Program-made: the position numbers and the translations under genes | The notes under the pieces: model-generated | The model's database searches: none | The model's input: only the letters and a program-made list of their open reading frames with translations | What the model was told of the DNA's origin: nothing | Shown here: one piece after another, positions 9,129-18,267 of the stretch | Position numbering within the stretch: position 1 is the first letter of the stretch | Layout: each line of letters starts with the position of its first letter | NCBI GenBank assembly: GCA_017618715.1 | Contig: JAFZTS010000045.1 | Span: 1-64,000, forward strand | Direction: 5' to 3' | DNA length: 64,000 bases | DNA from: Bacteroidales bacterium | GTDB lineage: Bacteria; Bacteroidota; Bacteroidia; Bacteroidales; UBA3663

Positions 9129-10667
9129 TCAGCGTTTCAGATGCATTCTTTTGAGCACAATCTCACGCTCGCTTTGGTCCAATCCAAAGAGGAAGACAAT
9201 GACGGCTGTCCAACCGAGGCAGATGAAAATGTTGATGCACATCATGAAATAATCATTGTCCGAGGTCACGTATTCCTTGAGCATCAGCATGGGAACGAAG
9301 GTCAGCAGACTCACGGGAATACAACGCGCAAAAATCATTTGCGGAAAGTTCAGATTATATCCCTGTAGGGTTCGTGTGGCTATCACGGTCTTGATGACGA
9401 GCATTACAATAGTCATCGCGATGGCAGACAGATAACAGCAGTAGGCAGGATATCCCAAACTATAGAGGAGGTAGGAGAGTGGGAATGTCATCATCAGCGC
9501 TAAAGCTGATAGTATCTGGAACCACTTGATTTGACCTGAGGCAAGTACCGTAGTGTCGAGCGTATAGCTAAGCGATAGGATAAGGCTGCAGACCAGCGAA
9601 AGACGGACGAAGATGATGGTGAAATCTGGATATTCGCCCAGCCATAGCCGTAGGATTGCTGGTGTCTCGACGATGAGCGGAAGCGCCATAAGCAGGAATA
9701 GGAAGAAACCAAGTTTCGCGCCACTGCGCACAAGTTTTGCCGTATAAACCTTGTCGCCTGTCGCGAAAGATTTGGTAATCTGCGGATTGAAGGCTATGAT
9801 GATCTGTCGGGCGAAATTGGTCACGTTGCTTTCCACTTGGATAGCGATACCACGCGCTGCACTAACGGCCAAGGCGAAGAAGGCATTGATGAGCAATGTG
9901 ATGCATTGCTTGCTCACGATGTCAGCTCCAAAGCCGAAGATGTTCCAACCCATGAACGTTGACATCTGATGCATCTGTGTCCTATCCATGCTCCATTGGT
10001 AGGAGCAGAAGGGAAATTTGAAGTGACAATAGACACTATAGGTGATGCGGACTACGACGGCAGCGATGACAATGAAGACTGCATACCATACAAGATAGTC
10101 ATAACTATTGGGGAGCAAGGGCAGAATCAAGACACCTGCCAATTTGAGCAATACTTCGGCGATACTGATCCATGCCCACGCATTCATGTGCTCGTAAGCG
10201 ATGATAAGCGAAGTGTAAGGAATGCTTATGAACTGGAAGAGGAAAGCTATCAGAGAACATTGGAAGACCATTTGGGCAGCCCCGATACGCTCAATGGGAA
10301 GAACCATCTTCTCGTTAATGTACCAAAGACCTACTATTTCGCAGAGGACTATGAGCAGAACGGAAATTATCAGATGCAGGGTCAAGGCTGTGCTGAAAGT
10401 CCTGCGGATGTCGGTCTCGGAACCACGACCAATTTCGACAGTGATGAATCGCTGGGTGGCGATGGTCAACGTGCTGGTGATGATGGTGAAGGTGGCGACG
10501 AAATTGCCAATGATGGAATAGATGGCAAAATCATCGACGCCGAGCACACGCAGGATGACGCGCGAGGTATAAAGGTTGATAACCAACATAAGCGCCGTAC
10601 GCAAGTACAGCGCTATTGTGTTGCGGGCCAACTGGCCTTGATTATGCGTCTTTGCGCCTGAGTTCAT
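9129..10667 (-). CDS. Oligosaccharide flippase (Wzx-like, MOP superfamily)
   Basis: A 512-residue protein with 12-14 predicted membrane segments. The N-terminal pattern ARNTIALYLRTALMLVINLYTSRVILRVLGVDDFAIYSIIG is typical of polysaccharide flippases from Bacteroidota. It should move the lipid-linked repeat unit across the inner membrane. Its start lies 26 bases inside the end of the chain-length regulator gene, which implies coupled expression. It is the only flippase in the locus. Confidence 0.85.
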   Translation of the reverse strand: MNSGAKTHNQGQLARNTIALYLRTALMLVINLYTSRVILRVLGVDDFAIYSIIGNFVATFTIITSTLTIATQRFITVEIGRGSETDIRRTFSTALTLHLIISVLLIVLCEIVGLWYINEKMVLPIERIGAAQMVFQCSLIAFLFQFISIPYTSLIIAYEHMNAWAWISIAEVLLKLAGVLILPLLPNSYDYLVWYAVFIVIAAVVVRITYSVYCHFKFPFCSYQWSMDRTQMHQMSTFMGWNIFGFGADIVSKQCITLLINAFFALAVSAARGIAIQVESNVTNFARQIIIAFNPQITKSFATGDKVYTAKLVRSGAKLGFFLFLLMALPLIVETPAILRLWLGEYPDFTIIFVRLSLVCSLILSLSYTLDTTVLASGQIKWFQILSALALMMTFPLSYLLYSLGYPAYCCYLSAIAMTIVMLVIKTVIATRTLQGYNLNFPQMIFARCIPVSLLTFVPMLMLKEYVTSDNDYFMMCINIFICLGWTAVIVFLFGLDQSEREIVLKRMHLKR

Positions 10668-11733
10668 TTACGAAATTCTTGGTCCAATGCCAGTACTTGC
10701 GGCCGTAAAGAATCCAAAGTGAACCAAACACAAAACCGAGGAACAACCAAATGATGACCACCATCTTTCGCGACCCATTGGCATCGAGCGGGAAAGTCGG
10801 AGGAGCGAGAAGGGCATAGGAGGGTTTCTTTTCGATGAGGCTTTGCTCGGCAAGGTATCGCTGTTGTGTCACCTGTTGAAGAGCCTGATAAGCGAGGGTC
10901 ATCTCGGCTTCAAGCCTGTCTTTTTCAGCCGTGACGGCATAGTTGTTGGCAGAACGGTTCTGGTTGAGGAAGACGGCATAATCCTTTTGTCGCTTCTCAT
11001 ATTCCATGCGGCGTTCGGCCTCAAGGGCATTGAGGTCGGCAAGTTCCGCCTTGGCCTTTGCACTCTTATAGTCGTAGAGGCTTTCCTGCAAGCAGTTGAT
11101 GGCATTGTCGGCCATCATGGTTGCTACCATCGGATCCTGACAGGTGGTCGAGATGGTGATGATACCGGTCTTCATGTTCTGTCCGCACTTGATGTTGCGT
11201 GCCAGTCCTTTCAGTCGGTTGAATTCTTTTTCACTCAAGAGTATATAGCGTGGAGCCTCCCCTTCGTCAGACTGATCGCCAAAGGTCGGTGTTTTGCGCC
11301 CGGTAATCGTGTCCTTGAACTTGCGCAGGGCTTCCATCAACTTGATGGTCCATGGTACATATTCCGTCTTGAGATAATCGTGGAGCGTTACCGTGGTTGA
11401 GTCTTCGAGGGTATGGACCTTCGAAGCCATCATAGCTTGAAGGAAGGGAATGGACTCGGCGATATCGGGAAACATCGAGGGATCCATAGCATCCATGTTG
11501 CCGCCTTCGACATTGCCGAGACTTACTCCCATCATCGAAGCGATGCTGGCGAGACCAGCCGAAGACGATTGCTCGGGAACGATGGCGGTGCTGACCGTGT
11601 ATTCCTTGGGATTGGTCAGAGCAAAGATGACACCCAACACTACGGCGATGCCACACCACCAGAAAAGTGTCTTGCGACTTTCCCATAGCTTTTTGATAAC
11701 GGCCTTGAGGTCGAATTTCCTATTGTTTGCCAT
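10642..11733 (-). CDS. Polysaccharide chain-length determinant (Wzz/PCP family, no kinase domain)
   Basis: I choose the ATG at 11733 (MANNRKFDLKAVIKKLW), 8 bases after the Wza-like stop; a longer reading would run back into that gene. The result is 363 residues. A first membrane helix (TLFWWCGIAVVLGVIFAL) is followed by the NPKEYTVSTAIVPE strand of the Wzz domain, a periplasmic region with a long charged helix (about 200-300), and a second membrane helix (VVIIWLFLGFVFGSLWIL) before a basic tail. There is no Walker motif or tyrosine cluster, so it is not a Wzc-type autokinase. Confidence 0.85.
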   Translation of the reverse strand: MANNRKFDLKAVIKKLWESRKTLFWWCGIAVVLGVIFALTNPKEYTVSTAIVPEQSSSAGLASIASMMGVSLGNVEGGNMDAMDPSMFPDIAESIPFLQAMMASKVHTLEDSTTVTLHDYLKTEYVPWTIKLMEALRKFKDTITGRKTPTFGDQSDEGEAPRYILLSEKEFNRLKGLARNIKCGQNMKTGIITISTTCQDPMVATMMADNAINCLQESLYDYKSAKAKAELADLNALEAERRMEYEKRQKDYAVFLNQNRSANNYAVTAEKDRLEAEMTLAYQALQQVTQQRYLAEQSLIEKKPSYALLAPPTFPLDANGSRKMVVIIWLFLGFVFGSLWILYGRKYWHWTKNFVNELRRKDA

Positions 11734-11741
11734 CGTTTTAG

Positions 11742-14453
11742 TTATTTTAGGATATTGGCAATAGAAGCAACCATGGTTGCCAAAGATGCTGAAGCCGTGG
11801 CGACGGACATTGTCTGCTGGACGTTCCAGTTGCTTTGTTCCTTCATCGGGATGATAAGTTCGCAACCGGGTTCGACGGCGTGCGTACTGTTGCGTCGTGC
11901 TCGCTTCACTTGTCCGTTCATGCAAACGACGTAGGCGCGACGTTTCTTGGCGCGGTTGCCGAAACCTCCGGCCTGTTCGATGTAGTATTTCACAGGCTTG
12001 TTATCAACAAAGCTGACGGTGTTGGGATGCATGACGGCACCGCTTATCTTCACGGTGTTGGTGTATTCGGGCACTTCGATGATGTCTCCCTCGCGAAGTA
12101 CGACATCGGCCTGTGAACCGGGATTCTTGAGCGCCTTCTCAAGATCGATACCCACCGAGTAGGTGTTGCTGATGTCGAGCATGGCTTCCGAGATGGAGTC
12201 CTTCGAGTTGCGCGACATCTTGATGACACTCTTTTGACGCTCTTTTTCCTCATCGTTCATCACACGTGTCAAGCGCGCACCTTTCACAAAGCCGAAGCTG
12301 GTGATGCCACCTGCCTGTTCGATGATTTCAGAGAGGCGTTGCGACTTGTGGGTCAAGGCATATTCGCCTGGGAAGAGTACCTCGCCGGTTACCATAACGT
12401 TGGTTTGCTTGCGATATACAGGAGACTGACGGACATATACTTCATCGTAAGGACTGAGCGTGAAGGTCGGGTCGCCTTCGATAATGAATCCATCCTTGAT
12501 GGCGAAGCGGAAGGTTTCGCTGACGCGCGATGTTTCGACCTCGCTCTTGGGGTCCTTGAGGCGGCGTGAAACATCAACACGCTGGGTCGAAGCTGACTCC
12601 AGGAGGCCTCCGGCCTGGATGATGAGGTCTTCGATGGTCATGTTCTTGGCAAACAGATAGTCGCCTGGACGTGCCACTTCGCCGTGGATGGTGACAGTTC
12701 CCATATCGTTCAAATCATAATGACTCGGAATGTAGAGAATGTCGTTTTTACGGAGCACGATGTCGCTGATGGTTCCGTCCATGATGTCCTTGACATCAAC
12801 CGAGAGGACAGAACGTGACAGGTCCTCATTTTCGCGCTGCAACACGGCACGGTTGGTAAATGCATCGCCTGTCAGGCCATCGGCTGCGATGATGAGTTGT
12901 TTCACGGTGTTGATGGCTCCCAATTGATATGGGCCTGGGCGATAAACGGCACCCTTGACTTCCACGCGGTTGGTATAGCGCTCCAGGATGGGTTCGATTT
13001 CGATGGCATCGCCATCCATGGTGGGGAAGGTGGCGAACTGGTCCTTGCGAACCGTGCATATCTCGTTCTCGTTTCCATTCTGGCGATAGATGCGGATGCT
13101 GCGCGTATATGCCTTGTTGCTGAGACCGCCAGCATAAAAGAAGAGGTCTTTCAGCGTCTCGCCGTTCTTCATCTCATAACGCATCGGACGTTTCACGGTG
13201 CCGGTGAGCTCGACGAGTTGCTCGTAGGCAGGAACGACGATGACATCGCCTTCGTCGAGGGTGACATCACCCTTGGAACGACCGTTCATGATGAAATCAT
13301 AGACATCGAGAACAGCTACGTTGCGGCCTCCGCGGTTGAGCATGATTTTGCGAAGCGAACCGATGTAGCTTACACCTCCTGCACTGTAAAGTGCATGGAA
13401 GACGGTGGCAAAGGCACTCAGGGAATAGGACCCCGGATATTTGACCTCACCCATGACATGCACCTGGATGGTGCGTGTCTGTCCGAGGGAGAGTTCCATG
13501 TCGTTCACACCATCGGCTTGGTCGAGGCCTGCATAGATGCGGGAGAGTTGACGACGAAGGTATCGCTTTGCTTCGGAGATGGTCTTGCCTGAAAGGTTCA
13601 AGAGGCCAAGGCTCTCGATGCTGATGGTGCCGTCGGGTGAAATCTCCTCGCGGATTGTGGCAGCGTTGTCGCCCCAGATGTCGATGATCACTTCATCGCC
13701 TGCGCCCAGCACATAGTTCTTGGGAGTGGCAAGGTTCATCGATGGCTCGAAAGTGAGTTCCTCCGAATCGAAGATGTTGCGACCGAAGACGGGGAGTTCC
13801 TCTTCCTCAAGCGGTAAAACCATCTCGTTTTCGCTCCAGAATGCCTCGGCCAACTGTTCGCCGGTCTGGCTCTCGAGTTCCTCGGTGGTGGTGAGTCGGT
13901 TACCTGTGTTACGGCCATTGTTCACATAGCCTCCTTCATAGGTTGTGGCTCCCGTGATACCGCTACCCGTAGTGCTCGATGACGTACGGTTGGAAGACAT
14001 ACGGCTTCCGATGCGGTTCTGGGCGCGCGAATTTCGTGTTGTGGTCGCACGGGACGAAGAGGTTGACCCACTGCCTCGTCTTGTAGATGTGCGAGTGCGG
14101 GAATTGGGGTTTTCGAAGTCGAAGTCATTGCCCAAATATGTGCTTTCGTCGGCGTAGCTGACACGGCGTCGCGTGGTCTGCTTCGAGGTGGTGCCAGCCT
14201 CTTCGGCCTTCGATGTACCGGCGTCGGCGCTTTCCTCATAGAGTCGCTTGACACGATAGGCCTGTTCTTCGGTTACACCACGACGGGCCAGTTCCAATGC
14301 GATGGTACGCTGGTCCTTGCCTGCCTTGAGAGCGGTTACGACATAGTCGAGCACCTGTTGGTCGGTCATGGATGAGCCTTGTGCCATGACATCATGGCCT
14401 CCGAGCATCAAAAGTCCACTAAAGAGAAGTGCAAATATGCGTTTGTGTTTCAT
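11742..14453 (-). CDS. Polysaccharide export protein with Poly_export and six SLBB domains (Wza-like)
   Basis: This 903-residue protein has a signal peptide ending at V-M-A-Q. Residues 28-75 form a small helical module, 80-175 a Ser/Thr/Arg-rich disordered linker, and 245-325 the Poly_export domain (NYVLGAGDEVIIDIWG). Six SLBB units follow, each opening with a G-x-V-x-x-P core (GEVKYPGSY, GTVKRPMRY, GAVYRPGPY, GEVARPGDY, GEVLFPGEY, GAVMHPNTV). The C-terminal 30 residues (TMSVATASASLATMVASIANILK) could form the outer-membrane helix barrel seen in Wza. E. coli Wza has about 380 residues and fewer beta-grasp domains, so this long form spans more of the periplasm. It is the first gene of the locus as transcribed. 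Confidence 0.88.
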   Translation of the reverse strand: MKHKRIFALLFSGLLMLGGHDVMAQGSSMTDQQVLDYVVTALKAGKDQRTIALELARRGVTEEQAYRVKRLYEESADAGTSKAEEAGTTSKQTTRRRVSYADESTYLGNDFDFENPNSRTRTSTRRGSGSTSSSRATTTRNSRAQNRIGSRMSSNRTSSSTTGSGITGATTYEGGYVNNGRNTGNRLTTTEELESQTGEQLAEAFWSENEMVLPLEEEELPVFGRNIFDSEELTFEPSMNLATPKNYVLGAGDEVIIDIWGDNAATIREEISPDGTISIESLGLLNLSGKTISEAKRYLRRQLSRIYAGLDQADGVNDMELSLGQTRTIQVHVMGEVKYPGSYSLSAFATVFHALYSAGGVSYIGSLRKIMLNRGGRNVAVLDVYDFIMNGRSKGDVTLDEGDVIVVPAYEQLVELTGTVKRPMRYEMKNGETLKDLFFYAGGLSNKAYTRSIRIYRQNGNENEICTVRKDQFATFPTMDGDAIEIEPILERYTNRVEVKGAVYRPGPYQLGAINTVKQLIIAADGLTGDAFTNRAVLQRENEDLSRSVLSVDVKDIMDGTISDIVLRKNDILYIPSHYDLNDMGTVTIHGEVARPGDYLFAKNMTIEDLIIQAGGLLESASTQRVDVSRRLKDPKSEVETSRVSETFRFAIKDGFIIEGDPTFTLSPYDEVYVRQSPVYRKQTNVMVTGEVLFPGEYALTHKSQRLSEIIEQAGGITSFGFVKGARLTRVMNDEEKERQKSVIKMSRNSKDSISEAMLDISNTYSVGIDLEKALKNPGSQADVVLREGDIIEVPEYTNTVKISGAVMHPNTVSFVDNKPVKYYIEQAGGFGNRAKKRRAYVVCMNGQVKRARRNSTHAVEPGCELIIPMKEQSNWNVQQTMSVATASASLATMVASIANILK

Positions 14454-14533
14454 ATCGTTGTTTGTCCATCATTTTCTCGCTATACAGGTCGAGAAAACAG
14501 TTTTTGTTCTAACGGGCTGCGTTTTAGGGGCTG

Positions 14534-14609
14534 CTGAGAGCCTTTTTCTAAGATATAACGTACAATTCGCGCGTTTATTGTGTGCGCGCGCAAATAAAAT
14601 CTGCTCTCA
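14534..14609. promoter_or_regulatory. Nested inverted repeats in leader of polysaccharide operon
   Basis: Outer arms CTGAGAGC (14534-14541) and GCTCTCAG (14602-14609) enclose a second pair of CGCGCG arms (14568-14573 and 14585-14590). The element lies between the symporter stop and the Wza-like start. It could be a terminator for the symporter operon or a leader hairpin for the polysaccharide operon; there is no long T-run, and I find no good TAnnTTTG box for the polysaccharide operon here. Confidence 0.4.
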
Positions 14610-14623
14610 GAAAAAAGGATGTA

Positions 14624-15544
14624 TTAAGATGATACCTTATAGACTTTCGCCATGAGTGCGCCAGCGATGTTGTGCCATACGCTGAAGATTGCCCCTGGAA
14701 CGGGAGCCAATGCCATGGCAGCAAAATGTTGTCCGGCAAGACTACAAGCAAGACCCGAGTTCTGCATGCCCACTTCTATGCTGATAGCGGTACGTTTTGG
14801 TTGCGAGAGACCCAGTATTCGACCAAGAAGGTACCCCAAAGCAAAGCCGCAGAGGTTATGCAGGATGACAACAAGGATAATGATGAATCCACAGGTCATC
14901 AGTTTGGTGGAATTTGCCGATACGACAGCAGCTACAATTGCTGTGATGGCGAGCGTTGAAAATGCCGGCAAAATCTTGCTCACACGTTTGGTGCCGTTGG
15001 GGAAGAACTCCTTGACAATAAGTCCCAAGGCGATGGGGAGAATCACCACTTGTACGATGCTTAAGAACATAGCGACTGGATTGACATCGACCATAGTACC
15101 CACCAGTAGCCAGGTGAGAAATGGAGTCATGAAAGGAGCGAGGATTGTCGATACTCCAGTCATGCCAACACTCAAAGCCAGATCTCCTCCTGCAAGATAG
15201 GTGATGACATTGCTCGCAGTGCCACCAGGACAACAACCTACGAGAACCACTCCCACTGCCAATTCAGGAGGTAATTGAAATACTTTGGTCAACAACCAGG
15301 CAAGGAGAGGCATGATGGAGAACTGGGCAATACATCCAATGATGACATCCTTGGGCCGCGAGAATACAATTTTGAAATCTTGAAGATTGAGTGTCAATCC
15401 CATGCCAAACATCACCACTCCGAGCAGATAACTGATCCACGCGGTCTTGATAACACCAAAGACATTAGGCCACAAAAGTGCTCCTGCGGCTACAACAAGC
15501 ACGATAAGAGCCATCCATCGGCTTATAAATTCTGCAATCTTCAT
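14624..15544 (-). CDS. Bile acid:sodium symporter family transporter
   Basis: A 306-residue membrane protein with about nine to ten hydrophobic segments. The start at 15544 (MKIAEFISRW) forms an ATGA overlap with the stop of ldcA. The motif GCCPGGTASNVITYLAGGD near residue 107 and the later EVGMQNSGLA are typical of the BASS superfamily, which uses the Na+ gradient to import organic anions such as bile acids, pantoate or 2-oxo acids. Substrate cannot be assigned. It is the last gene of a housekeeping operon that begins at glnS. Confidence 0.87.
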   Translation of the reverse strand: MKIAEFISRWMALIVLVVAAGALLWPNVFGVIKTAWISYLLGVVMFGMGLTLNLQDFKIVFSRPKDVIIGCIAQFSIMPLLAWLLTKVFQLPPELAVGVVLVGCCPGGTASNVITYLAGGDLALSVGMTGVSTILAPFMTPFLTWLLVGTMVDVNPVAMFLSIVQVVILPIALGLIVKEFFPNGTKRVSKILPAFSTLAITAIVAAVVSANSTKLMTCGFIIILVVILHNLCGFALGYLLGRILGLSQPKRTAISIEVGMQNSGLACSLAGQHFAAMALAPVPGAIFSVWHNIAGALMAKVYKVSS

Positions 15545-16449
15545 CCTTCGACGACGGGCCAATTGTTGACATCGTGGCCAATGGGAGAGCCAAGCCAAAG
15601 GGGGATGCCAAAGGGTTCGACAATCATTTTAAAGTTATCCCAAATCTTGATTGGCATCAAGGGATCCTCTTCGCAACCGGAAAACGACCCGCAGACGAGA
15701 CCTTTGATTTTGTCGAGGATGCCACAAAGGCGGAGTTGATGCATCATACGGTCAATCTTGTAAGGAGGTTCGGCAATGTCTTCGATGAAGAGAATCTTAT
15801 CTTGATAATCAAAGTCGTAGGGAGTGCCATGCAATCCGGTAAGTACGGCGAAGTTGCCACCGACAAAGGGGACGGGGTGTGCCATCAGTTCGTCGAGCAG
15901 TTCTTCCGTCGATTCCGGATTGAGGTCTTCGTTGCTCCATCCTTGATGTGGTGCCACGAAAAGGCGAGCTTTTTTCAGAAACAGCAAATTGTGCTTGGGT
16001 GGCCAGTTGCGGTGAGCGGCGTAATATTCCAGCAGTTCACGAAGGGTTTGTGACGAGCGGTGACCGAATTCGTTGGCAAGATGTTTCATCATCGGGGCAT
16101 GAAGACTGCGAACACCAGCATGTTGCCAAAGGGCATGAAGGGCAGTGATATCGCTATAGCCGATGATTGGTTTGCCTGCTCGACTAATTAGTTCGATAGG
16201 AATCATGTCAAGAATCTGCATGCAGCCGTAACCGCCACGTGAGCACCAGATGATATCTACATCGTCGTCCTCGAGGGCATCGAGGAGGTCCTGAGCGCGT
16301 TCTTGGGGAGTGCCGGAGAAACGACCGTAGCTGCCCTTTGCATTGGCAGCTACTGAAACCTTATGGCCCCATGACTTGAGAGTCTGAGCCGCATTATCAA
16401 TGAGGCGTGGCTTGATGGAGCCTGCAGGAGAAACGATTCGAATGTGCAT
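15541..16449 (-). CDS. ldcA: LD-carboxypeptidase (peptidase S66)
   Basis: A 302-residue protein matching the muramoyl-tetrapeptide LD-carboxypeptidase family, which trims the terminal D-alanine of murein tetrapeptides during recycling. Visible features are SRGGYGCMQIL (70-80), the nucleophile in GYSDITALH (Ser99), the glutamate in FIEDIAEPPYKIDRM, and the catalytic histidine in SPIGHD near the C-terminus. There is no signal peptide, which fits a cytoplasmic recycling enzyme. It lies 6 bases after tgt and overlaps the symporter gene. Confidence 0.9.
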   Translation of the reverse strand: MHIRIVSPAGSIKPRLIDNAAQTLKSWGHKVSVAANAKGSYGRFSGTPQERAQDLLDALEDDDVDIIWCSRGGYGCMQILDMIPIELISRAGKPIIGYSDITALHALWQHAGVRSLHAPMMKHLANEFGHRSSQTLRELLEYYAAHRNWPPKHNLLFLKKARLFVAPHQGWSNEDLNPESTEELLDELMAHPVPFVGGNFAVLTGLHGTPYDFDYQDKILFIEDIAEPPYKIDRMMHQLRLCGILDKIKGLVCGSFSGCEEDPLMPIKIWDNFKMIVEPFGIPLWLGSPIGHDVNNWPVVEG

Positions 16450-16455
16450 AATGAT

Positions 16456-17601
16456 TTATAATCTTGTGGTTACCGCAAGGAGCATTTCGTCTTTCCAATG
16501 CTTGTAATCGCCTGCCAGAATGTGCTTGCGAGCTTCCCTGACGAGCCACAAGTAGAAAGCGAGGTTGTGAATGGAGGCAATTTGCAAGGCCAGGTACTCT
16601 TCGGCATGGAAGAGATGGCGCACGTATGCCTTTGAATAAACACGATCGACGTAGGATGGTCCATCTTCTTGAAGCGGGGAGAAGTCGTGCGCCCACTTGG
16701 CATTCTTGATGTTGATGATGCCATGACTGGTGAAGAGCATACCATTGCGACCATTGCGTGTCGGCATCACGCAGTCAAACATGTCGATACCGCGTTCGAT
16801 ACCTTCAAGAATATTGGCTGGAGTGCCCACTCCCATCAAATATCGGGGACGGTTCTGGGGCAGAATCTCGTTCACCACCTCAATCATCTCGTACATCTTC
16901 TCGACAGGCTCTCCTACAGCGAGCCCTCCGATGGCATTGCCTTCGACATCCATGGCTGCAATCTTTTCGGCGGCGCGACGACGCAACTCCGGGAAGGTAC
17001 AACCCTGAACGATGGGGAAGAGGGCTTGATGGTACCCATAGAGGCCGTTGCCTTCCGAGTCTTCGGTCTCCTTGTAACGCTTAAAGCAGCGATCGAGCCA
17101 GCGCTCGGTAAGTCCTAAAGACTTCTCGGCATACTGGAAGTCAGATTGGCCAGGAGGACATTCGTCGAATGCCATCATTATATCAGCACCTATGATGCGT
17201 TCGATGTCCATAACACGTTCCGGAGTGAAAAGATGCTTGGATCCGTCAATATGGCTACGAAACATGACGCCCTCTTCGGTGATCTTACGGTTTTCGGCCA
17301 GCGAATAGACTTGAAAACCGCCCGAATCGGTAAGAATGGGACGATCCCAGCTGTTGAACTTATGAAGCCCGCCGGCTTCCTGCAAAACATCGAGACCTGG
17401 TCGTAGATAGAGGTGATAGGTATTGCCGAGGATGATTTGTGCCTTGACGTCCTCTTTGAGTTCGCGGAAATGGAGACATTTCACCGAGCCCACAGTGCCT
17501 ACGGGCATGAATATCGGGGTCTGAATCTTTCCGTGGTCAGTAGTTATCTCTCCGGCACGGGCCCAACTGTTGCGATCGGTGGCTTGAAGTTCGTAAGTCA
17601 T
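16456..17601 (-). CDS. tgt: Queuine tRNA-ribosyltransferase, lacking the usual zinc Cys cluster
   Basis: I choose the ATG at 17601 (MTYELQATDRNSWAR), giving 381 residues, the usual family length. It exchanges guanine 34 of GU(N) anticodons for preQ1. Recognisable are the catalytic-site strings DSGGFQVYSL, MAFDECPPG, GGLAVGEP and FDCVMPTRNGRNG. In typical bacterial Tgt the latter is followed by a C-x-C-x2-C zinc cluster; here the corresponding stretch reads QEDGPSYVDRVYSKAY with no cysteine, while a later SIHNLAFY keeps the histidine. The enzyme is therefore probably a zinc-free form. It is in the glnS operon, 13 bases after the DedA gene. Confidence 0.93.
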   Translation of the reverse strand: MTYELQATDRNSWARAGEITTDHGKIQTPIFMPVGTVGSVKCLHFRELKEDVKAQIILGNTYHLYLRPGLDVLQEAGGLHKFNSWDRPILTDSGGFQVYSLAENRKITEEGVMFRSHIDGSKHLFTPERVMDIERIIGADIMMAFDECPPGQSDFQYAEKSLGLTERWLDRCFKRYKETEDSEGNGLYGYHQALFPIVQGCTFPELRRRAAEKIAAMDVEGNAIGGLAVGEPVEKMYEMIEVVNEILPQNRPRYLMGVGTPANILEGIERGIDMFDCVMPTRNGRNGMLFTSHGIINIKNAKWAHDFSPLQEDGPSYVDRVYSKAYVRHLFHAEEYLALQIASIHNLAFYLWLVREARKHILAGDYKHWKDEMLLAVTTRL

Positions 17602-17614
17602 AGGTCGAAGTAAA

Positions 17615-18265
17615 TCACTGTTGTTTTCTGCGTGCGGTGGCTCGATTGGCTGCAATCACCCGATAGACGTAATAGGCAAAGCCAATGATGAAGATGATGG
17701 CGATACCGATCTTCACATAGTCGCTGTAATGTTGCACCTTGGCGATAAGCACCTCTTCGCTGACGGTCTGTCCAATGAAATAGCCCAGATAGGCCAGGAA
17801 GGTGTTCCATGCACCTGCACCGATGCATGTGCAAAGCAAAAAGACCGACATGTTCATGCGAGCAAGGCCAGCTGGGATGGAGATGAGTTGGCGAATGGCG
17901 GGAATGAGTCGTCCCACGAGGGTGCCAATGGCGCCATGATCGGCAAAGTATTTCTCGGCCTTCTCAACGCCAGGAAGGTCGATGAGGAGCATGTGGGCAA
18001 CCTTGGTGTCGGCAAAACGATGGATGATGGGACGGCCTAGCCATACCGACAGGCCATAGTTGACGAGTGCACCGATGAGTGCGCCCACGGTGCCGAAAAA
18101 GATGATGAACGGCAGCGAGAGTATGCCCTGATGATAAGCAATGTATGCGGCAGGAATAATGATAATCTCGCTGGGGAAAGGGATAAATGAACTCTCGATA
18201 GCCATGAACAGGGTGATGACGCCATAACTCATGTTCTGAGCTATCCAGTTATATAATTCTTCCAT
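17615..18265 (-). CDS. DedA family membrane protein
   Basis: A 216-residue inner-membrane protein with hydrophobic segments at about 10-35, 45-70, 130-160 and 175-200. It carries the DedA hallmarks: FIPFPSEIIIIPAAY near residue 28 and GRLIPAIRQLISIPAGLARM near residue 117. DedA proteins are linked to undecaprenyl-phosphate or phospholipid flipping and membrane homeostasis. It lies 2 bases downstream of the TPR gene and 13 bases before tgt. Confidence 0.87.
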   Translation of the reverse strand: MEELYNWIAQNMSYGVITLFMAIESSFIPFPSEIIIIPAAYIAYHQGILSLPFIIFFGTVGALIGALVNYGLSVWLGRPIIHRFADTKVAHMLLIDLPGVEKAEKYFADHGAIGTLVGRLIPAIRQLISIPAGLARMNMSVFLLCTCIGAGAWNTFLAYLGYFIGQTVSEEVLIAKVQHYSDYVKIGIAIIFIIGFAYYVYRVIAANRATARRKQQ

Positions 18266-18267
18266 TT

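Noticed and set aside
9969..10661. A plus-strand open frame of about 230 codons
   Set aside because: It is antisense to the flippase gene and is strongly acidic, as expected from the complement of hydrophobic codons.
14454..14623. A TAnnTTTG promoter for the polysaccharide operon
   Set aside because: The nearest match (TATCTTAG on the minus strand) has a mismatch in the conserved TTTG and no -33 partner.
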